Assembly (NCBI RefSeq): GCF_000150275.1
Contig: NW_002060968.1
Span: 43,797-107,796, forward strand
DNA: 64,000 bases
Source: Trichoplax adhaerens
Lineage: Eukaryota; Placozoa; Uniplacotomia; Trichoplacea; Trichoplacidae
Direction: 5' to 3'
Each line of letters opens with the position of its first letter. Position 1 is the stretch's first letter. A program made the position numbers and the translations under genes. Shown here in pieces: positions 42,801 through 53,600 of this stretch. The notes beneath the pieces were generated by a model. The model had not been told where the DNA came from. It saw only the letters and a list, made by a program, of their open reading frames with translations, and made no database searches.

Positions 42801-44929
42801 GGATGTATGTAATATTGATGCTAGAATATACCATCGAATAGGAATCGATTGTCGCATAAATTTTCGATTGGTGGCAAATTGTTTGATTAGCTCATGGAGA
42901 TCTCGATTAGTGTTTTGACGTCGCTCAATGGCTGTTTGGGTATTATCTTCGCAATTGCAGTGAAATATGATGCCAGAACTGCATATATTATATTTATAGT
43001 CTGGCATAGCTTCGGTTAATGCTTTTGTAAATGTATGAAATTTTCGTTTGCGCTCCTCCTCATCTATTATCTGATCACCGTGTGATGCAATCAAAATCAC
43101 AACTGGTAAATTATATTCTATTTCTATTCCGTTATGAGTTACGTTAACTTTATCTTGACCGTCATAACTGCCAATAATCGATGTAAGCCATTCTTGCATG
43201 GCCTGTCGATAAGTCATATTAATGGGTTTGTTATCTCGATCGATAATAGCATCATCAATATCGCGTAAGATATTAAATACTAAGATATAAAGACTATTTC
43301 CAGATAGAAATGGACGATGAGCCACATAGTAGATAGCCTGACCTCCCAAATCGGTCAATTTTCCATAGCGATCATCGGTGTCGCCTTCAATTTTGCCCTT
43401 TAAACCGGTCAGTGTTCGCATAAATTCTTCATAGATTACAATCTTGTCACCTGGCTTTGGCATTGAATCTCTCGTTGGCTCTATATCATTATTGGGAATA
43501 GCTGTAGATGAATTTAGATTGATATTTTTCGACATGCGATTTTTAACTAATTCCATTTTTGGCTCTTTTGCCGTAAATGTAACCATGTGGCTTCCATCTT
43601 CCTCTATTTTCCGCATGCTTTGGCAATTAATGACGGTCTCTTCATTATCGATTAGAATATCTGTTTGGTCTAATAAATAAGTTGAATTTTCTTCATCTTG
43701 AACATTCGAGTTATTAATATTCATTGTATTTTTTAACTGTTCGATTACTATCAAGACCTTTTTATGTAATATCATTCGAAAATCAGCTTCTGTCTTATCA
43801 AACATATTAAATATGATCAGATTTGACAATTTCTTAACTTCGTCCGCAATAATAGTTTCGCTAGTAAAAGTGATATATCCATTATTTATGAATGCACTTA
43901 TAATAGATGTTTTACCAACATTTTCAGGACCAGCAATAACAATTTTGGTAAAATCATTGCGACACTTTCCGATTTTCAACGCCTTGTCATAAGCCGATAA
44001 ATATTCTTTATTATCTATAGCTAGCGATAAAAAGATGTTGGCAGAATTATGAATTAGATAAGCTTGAGAAATACTCTGCTATTAGCCAGTATCAATTAAC
44101 ATTGTAAATTTAATTCTTAAGCTATTTCTAGCGAGTTATTTTACATAACATTGCCAATATTGCAATACATTATCGTAGGATTAGTATATAATATCTTCAT
44201 TATCTTACTTTTAGAATCTTCATCATTTTCTCCATCAAAATTTGCAATGATGTTTTCAAGACTAAGATCTATTTTAATGAATCCATAATGAACAAGGTTA
44301 TTATTACGACTTATACGAATTAGAAATTAAAATATTTACCTAGTAGAATTTCCGCAACGTAATTGGATAATAGTGAATTTGATTGATTTTGAAGTAACAT
44401 TTCATATAGAATATCTGCTGTTTCTTTCCTTTTTAGACGGTAGAGACTGGCTATTAATGTTGAAAGGGAATACTGTGAAAGAATTCTCTCCTGCAAATAA
44501 TTTAGGTTTTGAACGGAAATAGCCAAAAGGGATTGATGACTTGAATTTTCGTCCTGTCGGTCAAGATTCCCAGTATCATCAACTGAAAGGCCTAAATACC
44601 TTGCTAATTGAAACCATCCATCTGCAATTTTATTTTTAATGACGGAATAACATTTGTCTAATGGATAAATAAAATTAGCTTCTAAATATTAGATAACGGC
44701 CAAATGAATAAACCTACATAGTTTATTGAATTAGGATTCCCTTAGCAAAATTGCTTATAAAAACCATTCATATACTTTTATAACTAGTCGCACTAATTTT
44801 TACGGTGTGAAGATAAAAAAAATTGACAGCAACAATAATGTATACTAATATTGAAAGGCTATTAACATTGTAAGTAGCCTAGTAGAACTAACCAACAAAT
44901 TCCTTTATTGCTTTATCTTCATTTTTCAT
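39885..44929 (-). CDS. ROCO-family GTPase with death-fold domains at both ends
   Basis: Phase-consistent exons 44893-44929 (from an ATG), 44340-44681, 41741-44062, 40431-40715 and 39885-40054 give about 1051 aa. Residues ~20-115 look like a death domain (WFQLARYLGL, then TLIASLYRLKRKETADILYEML). The big exon starts with a Roc GTPase: P-loop GPENVGKTS (171-179), DLGGQ (364-368) and the ROCO-type SHGDQ in place of NKxD (453-457). A ~185-residue stretch rich in Asp/Glu/Asn separates P-loop and DLGGQ. A COR-like region and a Cys pair-pair segment (CSAC...CSAC, 854-879) follow. Exon 4 encodes a clear death domain (LLGLTIQEIDEI, LLLWKEKAG, DIFKVVSVIRKMN). The last exon encodes part of another (LDLSDSDIEYL, MLNYWKER). 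The first exon and the weak acceptor before 40054 are the least certain points. ROC-COR-death recalls DAPK1, but there is no kinase or ankyrin part. Function unknown; a signalling scaffold is inferred. Confidence 0.72.
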
Positions 44930-45887
44930 GCTTACGGAACTTGCACCACTTGTTGCTCTATATTCGTTATATTCTGCGCCTACAGTATACGTACAATATT
45001 AGAACAAACTTAAGTAACATTTGCTTACTATAATAGTTTACTCTAATATTTTTTAACTAAAAATTAATGAAATTGTAGCATAATTATCAAAATTAGCAAA
45101 TACACTAGTGGATACCAATACGAAAGGATCATCCTATGGATGGGAAGGATTTTGATAACACAAAGTTACTGTAATATCACTCTTATTTGAATAAATGATT
45201 GTTTAATGTACTAATAATGCCTAATGCAACATTTTATATATGTACAGTATATGTTGAATTCTTTGCATAATAATTAAACTAAGAACCAACCAATAAAACC
45301 TATCGCTCTTTAATTACTGAAACACTTTGCCAATCAATTAATATGGATACTCTGCGCAATATTATTGTTATATTCATGTTATAGTGTTTACTGCTGATAT
45401 AATAACTAACATTAGTCTTAATTGTTAAGATTTAGATATGACTGCTTATTTAATGTAATTATCGATATTTAGTAACTTATAATAAATATGAGTACGTAAT
45501 AAAAAACAGTATTTAAGGCTGTGCAAGCTAAGCACGAGAGAGAGTTATTACGAAGAGTTGTAGATTAGATCGGATCTTGTTACTCGTTGGTAAGATATCG
45601 CTATTAATTTAGTTTTGTTCAATTACTCGTTGGTAACTTCTATTTTATAACTAATAAATTGTATATAGCCAAATGTAGATTCTGTTTTTATTATTTATTA
45701 CCAGATCCCAACAATTATAAAATGTAAAGAGCTCTTAAAACGATCGATCATGTTTTTATTTTTAAGCCTGCGTATATATAATTAAGTAAATAGATCTGGA
45801 TGGAAGATTATCTTGTTGACAACTAGAAAAGAAGTAGTGCAATCAATGCCATACTGGTACGCAATCTTACAATATATGTGGTTTTTG
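44930..45887. other. Spacer with a possible relic of the ROCO first exon
   Basis: Bases ~45276-45400 resemble 44889-45000, the region of the first ROCO exon and its splice sites, in the same order (AGAACCAACCAATAAA against AGAACTAACCAACAAA; CTCTGCGC against TTCTGCGC). This looks like an old duplicate of that exon with no preserved frame. A short TTACTCGTTGGTAA word occurs twice near 45580-45630. Confidence 0.35.
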
Positions 45888-47357
45888 TTAATTCTTTTTT
45901 TGTCTTGCATACTGAGTTATATTTTTACATATTAAATCATTTTCGTTGTCTATGCACAAAAACACTTTATGAAGGTATTGGATAGCGGACAAATTACGAT
46001 TTTGCATACAAATACAGAAATTACCTTCTGATGTTGATGTAGAAAGATTGATAATGAGTGACTGATTGATTTTGTCATTTTGTATAGGAAGGTGAATCAT
46101 TTTTGATGTTTGTGGTATAGCAGCGGCCTTTCTGTTTTTTTGTTTTTGATTATTACATTGAGTAATTTTTTCTTTAGCCCTGGCAATTTGAGGGTGACTT
46201 TCTCCATAAAGATTGCTTAGGCTAGTGATAGATTTTTCATAGAATAAGATTGCTTGATCATAATTAGATTTTCGATAATGGACATGTGCTTGATTTCGAA
46301 AGGAAAGCGCTGTATTAGGATGATTGTTACCTAGGGTTTTCAAGTAGACTTGCGATGCCTTGTCATACATAGATAGCGCCTCATCGTATTTCTTTTGCTT
46401 ATCATAGACGAACCCAATATTGTTATACGTTGTAGCAATACTTGGATGATTTTCATCAAGCTGTGACTTTTTAATCTCTAGTGATTTGTTATACATTGAT
46501 AGAGCATCATCATACTTGCTTTGATTCAAATAGACACTTGCAATGTTGCCATATGTTGTAGCAATACTTGGATGACAGTCGCCAAGTTGTTTTAGTTCAA
46601 TCTCCAGCGATTTGTTATACATTGATATAGCATCATTATACTTGCCTTGATGATCATAGATTTGCCCAGTGTTACTATATGTTGTAGCAACACTTGGATG
46701 ATTATCACCAAGTTTTTCTAGTTGAACTTCTAGTGCTTTGCTATTCATTGATAGAGCATCATCATACTTGCCTTGCTTAATATAAATATTTGCAATGTTA
46801 CCATATAATGCAGCAGTATCTGGATGCTTGGCGTCAATTTTCCGGTTAATCTCCAACGATTTAAGATACATGTCCAAAGCCTTATCATATTTACCTTGGT
46901 CAAAGTAGGCTACGCCAATTTTACAATATGACTCGCTGACATTAACATGCTCTTTTTCTAGAAATTCTAATTTCATTTCAAGCGATTTGTTATAATCACT
47001 CAAAGCGCCAATCAGATCACCTTGTAATCGTTTAATATCCCCGTGGTTATCTAAGCATTGAGAAATTCTCTTTTGATCTTTTATTTCCTTGGCTAATTTC
47101 TCTGCTTTTCCTCTCCATTTGTTTGCTTCTATTAGTTCACTTTTTTCCCGAAAAGAATTAGCCATATCAAGATAAATATCACATTCAAGTCGAACATGAT
47201 CCTGGCTAATTTTCGGTATAGATTCAATTTGAATTGCAGCCTGTTGATAATAACTTAATGCGAGCTTATAACTGCCTTTCTTATGACATTTTCTACCACT
47301 TTCGTGTTTAAATTGAATTTCCTTGAAGCTAGTCGATTTGGAAGTCCAAATGCCCAT
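45888..47357 (-). CDS. Kinesin-light-chain-like TPR protein
   Basis: This is an intact intronless 489-residue gene. After an N-terminal helical region (about 15-95), seven 42-residue TPR units occupy roughly 98-391. Their consensus YGNIA.VY..QGKYDDALSMY and LGDNHPSIATT are typical of kinesin-light-chain/TPR_12 repeats. A ~98-residue tail without known domain follows. The N-terminus MGIWTS fits the N-myristoylation pattern (Gly2, Ser6). It has no kinase, NB-ARC or death domain itself. It is a protein-interaction scaffold of unknown partner. It lies on the same strand as, and about 1 kb upstream of, the ROCO/death gene, and a broken tandem copy lies upstream of it. Codon use and intron absence differ from its intron-rich neighbours, so retroposition of an ancestral copy is possible. 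Confidence 0.85.
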   Translation of the reverse strand: MGIWTSKSTSFKEIQFKHESGRKCHKKGSYKLALSYYQQAAIQIESIPKISQDHVRLECDIYLDMANSFREKSELIEANKWRGKAEKLAKEIKDQKRISQCLDNHGDIKRLQGDLIGALSDYNKSLEMKLEFLEKEHVNVSESYCKIGVAYFDQGKYDKALDMYLKSLEINRKIDAKHPDTAALYGNIANIYIKQGKYDDALSMNSKALEVQLEKLGDNHPSVATTYSNTGQIYDHQGKYNDAISMYNKSLEIELKQLGDCHPSIATTYGNIASVYLNQSKYDDALSMYNKSLEIKKSQLDENHPSIATTYNNIGFVYDKQKKYDEALSMYDKASQVYLKTLGNNHPNTALSFRNQAHVHYRKSNYDQAILFYEKSITSLSNLYGESHPQIARAKEKITQCNNQKQKNRKAAAIPQTSKMIHLPIQNDKINQSLIINLSTSTSEGNFCICMQNRNLSAIQYLHKVFLCIDNENDLICKNITQYARQKKN

Positions 47358-48189
47358 ATTACACTTTTCAGCAACAACAAAGCAGGTAGTTTAAGAAAAT
47401 AGTTACAAATTCTTCGCTTGCTACTAGCTTCCAATTTTGATATTTGTACGAAAATTAATATTATAGAGATATTATACCATCTGAAATGGATATTTCTTCC
47501 GCATTCGATCAAGACTTCAACGTCTATTTCAGTTAATAACCTACACCAATCCTCAAAATTAGGTACGCCTTCGTTCGTTAACGGTCATTAATTATTCGTC
47601 AATTATTCGTCAACTATTCTTTTACAATTAATAGAGACAAAATAAACTAAATTGCCCAGACCCTCTTATCAACTCTTCTATTTATTCTCTTTTTTACTTT
47701 AATAATGTAAGGAATTAGTGATTATAATAATAATTGAAAATGATCATTACCATAATACTGGCACTGAAATAAATGAATCGCTTCGCATAAGATAAATAGA
47801 CGATCAACAAAGGTAAACAAAAGGAGATCGTTATCATATAATATAATATAATTCATTTCTTTCATGCAAATAATGGATAAATTAATTTGCATACTTGATA
47901 GACTTTCGTTGCAAATTACTACTGCGCTCTACTCAAATTTTATGGATCGCCAGCAGCTTTTAAGTACAGTATTTCCCATCGTTGCCTTGTAGCAATGCCA
48001 ATTAAGACTATTTCATTATTGATTTTCTTGATCGCTAGTCAACTTGTTTGATTCGAGTTCATGCTTCAGATTTGTAAAAGAATAAAGAAATAAAGTGTGT
48101 TAAAATAAACTTAGAGGATTATTTTCTCCATTACAGTAAGACTGAAATGTCTATTCGCATAGAAAATAACGGTATGAGTCTTGCAAAGT
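47358..48189. repeat. Upstream flank of the TPR gene, part of the tandem gene duplication
   Basis: Blocks here recur in order at 49770-50340 upstream of the pseudogene. Examples are AATAGAGACAAAATAAACTAA against AATAGAGGTGAAGTAAATTAA, and the GTTGCCTTGTAGCAAT region near 47980 against GTTGTCACCTTGTAAGAAT near 50115. The duplication unit therefore spans gene plus upstream DNA, about 2.1-2.3 kb. Confidence 0.6.
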
Positions 48190-49223
48190 ACTGTATCTTA
48201 GGGTTAATGACTGATTGATTTATGGTATCTTGTTGTAAAGGGTGATGAATGATTTTGGAGGCTTGTGGTATAGCCGCAGCCTTCTCAATTTCTTATAGTT
48301 GATGGTGACATTGAACAATTTGTTTTTCATCTTTGACAATTTGAGGGTGATTTTCTCCATAGAGATGGCGAAGGCTATTGATGGACTTTTGATAGAACGA
48401 GATTGCTTGACGATAATTAGATTGCTGATAGTTGACTTGAGCTTGATTTCGAAAGGAAAGTGCCGTATCAGGATGATTTTCGCCTAGTGTTGCTAAGCGA
48501 ATTCGAACAGATTTCTTATACATGGATAGTGCATCGTTGAAGTTGTCTAGCTTATAATATGTAAGTCCAATGTTACATGTTGTAGCAATTCTTGGATGAT
48601 TATCACCAAGTTGCGCTTGTTCAACTTTCAGCGATTCCTTGTATACTGATAGTGCGTCATCATATTTGCCTAGATAATAATAAACTAGCCCAATTCCATT
48701 GTATACTGTTGCAATACTTGGATGATTATTGCCAAGATGGGCTAATTTAATTTTGAGTGATTTGTTATACATAGATAGGGCCTCATCATACTTGCCTTGC
48801 TTACTATAAACAAGTCCGATGTTGCCATATAATGTAGCAATTTCGAGATGATCATCACCAAGTTGTTCTAGTTTAATCTGCAATAATTTATTGTAACTAT
48901 TAGAGCGTCATCATATTTGCCTTGTTCCTCATAGCCACTTCGTCTAGCAGTTTCTTACTTAATATGTCAGCTATTTCTCTCCGAAGACTAGCTTTCATCA
49001 ATTCATTTTCTTTTAGATAACAGTTAGCCATGTCGAGATAAAGATCATATTCAAGATAAAGACGACTCTCGCTGCTCTCTTGTATCGATTGGATTTGAGT
49101 TGCAGCTTGTTGATAATAAAATAATGTGCGTTCATAATAGCTTTTCTTAGCAAATTTTACGCCCGTTTCGTATACAGATTTAATTTCGTCAAGGGTAGTC
49201 GATTTGATACTTTGATCGTCCAT
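48190..49223 (-). pseudogene. Decayed tandem copy of the TPR gene
   Basis: The 5' part (49223-48900) encodes the same N-terminal region as the intact gene (YYQQAATQIQSI, YLDMANCYLKENELMKAS). Then roughly 1.5 TPR units are missing and the frame shifts near 48905. A further one-base shift near 48890 separates it from a second frame (48883-48293) with four good TPR units. A stop at 48293 truncates it, yet the following bases still encode a tail like the intact gene's (EKAAAIPQASKII). One codon is also lost in the third TPR. With two frameshifts, a deletion and a nonsense codon, it is a pseudogene unless spliced in an unseen way. Confidence 0.85.
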
Positions 49224-50698
49224 ATTTCACATTGGAGCTGTACTGAAGTGTCACGAAGCAGCCTTTGTGAACAGACCAAAACTTTACTATCTACTCTAAG
49301 TTGATCTTAGTTTAACTCTCAAAGACCCACAAAGGAGGAAACTAACCTATTGCAGTATTTACTGCTAGCAAAAGATAAATGGTAGCGTTTACAGGCAAGG
49401 TATTTATTGAGCCAGATAACGAAGTAGCGCAGTGTTCTTTACTACAACCTGATTGAGACTCTCTTTAAAAGTAAGATATCCAGCCTTTTATATAGTTCTA
49501 TGATTTTATACCGTGCACACTTGTGCCAATGATCACAGCACATGAAGCGAGCTCCGTAACATGAAGATATGTAGTTTCGGAAAAAGTAGTCATAAATTCT
49601 CGATTAGATATAGTTGGTAAAATTGATAGTTATCGGAATGTGTAATGAAATAGATGTATAGTATCATGAATGGATGTCTTATATTTTAGAGCAAGATTAT
49701 AAAAGTCAATCGGCGAGATTGGATAAGCTTGCATTAGTTAACCTTCATCAGTCTTTCGTAAATAATACTACTAAAATAAATAGAGGTGAAGTAAATTAAA
49801 CTGCACAAGTGTCCTTATCAAGACTTCTTTCTTTCTATCTGCTGACTAATATCAATAATTAATTGAAGTCATGCATGATCACAACTAAAAGTCAGATAAT
49901 AGCCTAATATTGCCATTCAAATGTTTTTGGTTTAGAATAAAATGAAGATTGGCGTTAACATAAGTAAAATATTATCGTTACAATGGCATCCATGCATATT
50001 AATAACAATGATAAACCAAATAGAGATCTCGCTCAATTTGTATACTGTAGCTATAAATTAGCACGGTGTTCGACTCAAATTGAGAAGGAGCACCTGTTGC
50101 TTTCGACTACTTGCCGTTGTCACCTTGTAAGAATAGTAAGCTAAACTATTTCATCAGTTGCTTTCATGGCGGATAGTCTACTTGATAAATTACATACTGC
50201 GTTGATCTATTGCTCATGTTTTCACACTTGTATAGGGTGAAGAGATACAGTAAAATGATTAAAGAGATTTAATAGATTTATAAAATTATTTTCTGCTTTA
50301 CATCAGGGTTGCAAAGTCTATATTCTAATTAGATAGGAATTACTTGAATTTTATTTTAATGATCCATGAAATTGCCAATAAAATTTTTTCAGCTTACAGG
50401 GAAGTAACGAAAAATTGTTTATATTAGAAAGAAATTCGTACATACATTTCACTGTTAACAAATACTTAAATAGTGTATTGAGGTCAATGGCTCTTGATTA
50501 AAAGAACACATCCCAAACTACTATCAAGTTATTTTTATTTATTACTTACTAATACTGCAAACCATAGCTAACCGAAAATCGTAATAAAACTACCGAAATC
50601 ACTCTAACAATAAAATGAATATATTCTATTCCACTAACTACCAATACTATCAAACATATAATATAGGTGTAATTTCACTTAAAATGATTTTATCGAAA
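49224..50698. other. Spacer containing the duplicated upstream flank
   Basis: The right part (49770-50340) is the partner of 47600-48150, from the tandem TPR duplication. The rest lies between the pseudogene and the 3' end of the leucyl-tRNA synthetase gene and shows no gene. Confidence 0.5.
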
Positions 50699-53600
50699 TT
50701 ATAAATCAACAGTGTACACCAGATCTGTTCCAATGACAAGTTTTTGGCTACCCATAACTAAGACCAATTCGCCGCTTTCTCTATAGAAAGTAGCACCGTC
50801 AGCAATTAATATTTTGCCTTCTAGAGGACGTGATAAATTAGGCATCCTTCTAGAACCACCAACTGCATCGTTATAATAATACAGTTTAATTTTGTCCGTA
50901 GATTCTATTAATAGGGAAAACGGTAATGTACATCATCTTAGCATACGATCGCCGGTAAGGCATAATTCGATAGTATTATGATTAACAAGTGTACCTTTAG
51001 TTTCAGTAGATATACGACTGATAACATCATTTATAGACTCCTTATCACGAATATCGGCGTAAAATGAAAAATACGGTTTGCAGACTTGCGGATTAATAAA
51101 TTGCACAGTAACCTAGTATAAGATAGTCGTGGATTTAAGTATAGTAAGGATTACATGTTATATCATACGAGTGCCAATTATAAAAATTTTATATCTATAT
51201 ACCGCTTCAAAGAAAACAGAGTACGGCCTCCCAGGCACACTGGTGTCGCGCACTTTACTATCGCTGGCATCATTCACTAATTTTATTTCTAATCCCGTCA
51301 GCTGCATTGCAACAAATTTAACAACATCAGTTAAAATCAAAGGCCTTAACCCAACATTACTGCACGATAAGGCACTTATAACATTTCTATGCAAATGTCA
51401 TCAACTTGCCTCTAATGACTTTCTAAGGTAATTTATATTTTCCTTAAGTATAGCGACTTCATCAAAGGGCATCTTAGTATCTAACGCCTGGACTCCTTCT
51501 TTAGCAACACTTTCCTACAGCAGGCGTCGCAATTACAAAACAATCAGTTTTTGGATAACTTGACAAGCTATACTAGGAAACTATAATACCTTTAAGAATT
51601 GCACAAACGGCATCAATTTTTTCATATTTTTAGCAACAACTGGATCACCCTTAAATTTAGCTAAGACTGTTTTATTTTCTGGGAAGGTGTTTTCATTCTA
51701 TAATCATTAATGAGACATAATAAACAAAATTATTCTACAATTAGACTTTAAAATATTTTATCTATAACATAAAACCTACCTTCTCGTATTCTATCTTTAA
51801 AAATTTTAATATTAGTTCTTGCCAAGCAGGATATGTTTGTGCAACGAAAAGAGTTCCATGTGTTGGCTTAGCAGTTGCTTTAGCTGCCTGCTTACCTTTC
51901 TAATGATTACGTAATATCAGCATATAAGTAAGCTAATATCTATTGCACCTCCTAGAATTTAAACGAAACCAAAAATATTTAAATAACAATTTACCTTCAG
52001 TGCCAAAGCAGTTTGATTCTTGATTCGTAAACGGAAATCATGTGCACCGTTCATAAGATAGTCAGAAGCCCGCAATAAAATTTTATCTACAGGCCCAGCA
52101 GTAGGCCAAGCTGCGGACATAATACTACCCTTCTATATAAAATAAATACGTGATTTCAATTAGAAGTACTGTCTACCTTTGTTAAAGTAGCCAAAATTTT
52201 GACTTTTACGAAAAACTAATGGAAATCGAACTACAAACCTTCCCAATCAACGCCCAAACATGTTCACATAAGTGAGGGCATATAGGAGCCAATAAAAGAA
52301 TTTGCACCTTAATAAATAATAAGGAACAAAATGTCAATCAACTGGATACTTAGAATCATGGGTAATAGCGTTAATTTGGGTTGCTTGTTCTACTTCGACT
52401 ATATTTCATTAAAATATTCAAAATCCTCACCTCAATAAATCTAAATATCATATCTTTATGCATTCCTTCCACTGCAACTTCTCTGTATTTATCCCTAAAA
52501 GACTGTGAAGAAGAATAAATACTATAGTTTAACAGTCTACCGTAAAAAAATACGAATGACTGAAAAATTAATGCCTTATTTGAAAAAGATATACCTGCAA
52601 CTCGTAAAAGCCTGTCTTGAGAGCCTCTCGAAATTGCATTTGCTCATAATTGCGATCAGTCTGAATTATCGCGCTATTTATTTCACTATAATGGTGATAA
52701 ATGTGAACGCAATAGTATCAACTTTTCTATAAGTTTAGGTTAAAATCATTTTAAACGAATGTCCGATATAACCTTGCAAAGACTTTATCGTTAAAGGTAT
52801 CCATTGGCCCAGTCCTTAATTCATTCTGTTTTGCTAGTTCGAGCATATCCTAACAATATAAATCAGCACAAATGTAAGCACTACACTTTATATTATGTCA
52901 GCTAAAAAAAATCATACCTTTGTCCATTCTAGGAACGTATATAATCTCAAAATGCCACCATCGGCCATTTTTTCAACAAAATTTGCGTCTTCAACGCTAT
53001 CACCAGCATCTGCAAGAGCAAGTCTCATTCCTACAATTAATGAGATAGCATAAAATTTAACGAGAAAGCAATGGTACTAGATCTAAGAATAGCAATAAAT
53101 AAAATTATCTACTAAGCGCATACCATCGGCGGAAAATCTGTCAACGCTTTCAAATAAAGTTAAAAAATTCCCAGTTTGCTTCGACATCTGTAAGTAAAAT
53201 GAATAGGCTTAATATACAATGCGCATGTGGATATTATCAAAAAACACTGCATATATGTCTTAAGGAATTACCTTTTCCGAATTTAGCAATAAATGCCCAT
53301 TAATTCGTAGATTACCGGGCCAACTTTTAGATACCAAAAATGATACATTAGTATTACAAACAATGTTATTGATCAGAAAAGTAAAGAATCACTAATTAAT
53401 ATAATGAATTGCTAGTTTACCGATGAGGTTCATCAGGCCATATTGCCACGTGATTGAACAGTAAATATGTCAAATGATTGGGTAATAGGTCTTTACCGGA
53501 AGATCTTAAATCAAATCCGTACCAGTACTGAAATTCCTGCTTTAATTTCCTATGTAACAGCATTATCATTTTTGTGAATTAATCATCAGAAAAACTCCAG

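Noticed and set aside
42095..43680. Plus-strand frames inside the ROCO exon
   Set aside because: They are antisense shadows of the long ROCO reading frame.
47255..47512. Minus-strand 85-codon frame
   Set aside because: It overlaps the start of the TPR gene in another frame and shows no domain.
52505..52732. Plus-strand frame of 75 codons
   Set aside because: It lies antisense to verified exons of leucyl-tRNA synthetase.
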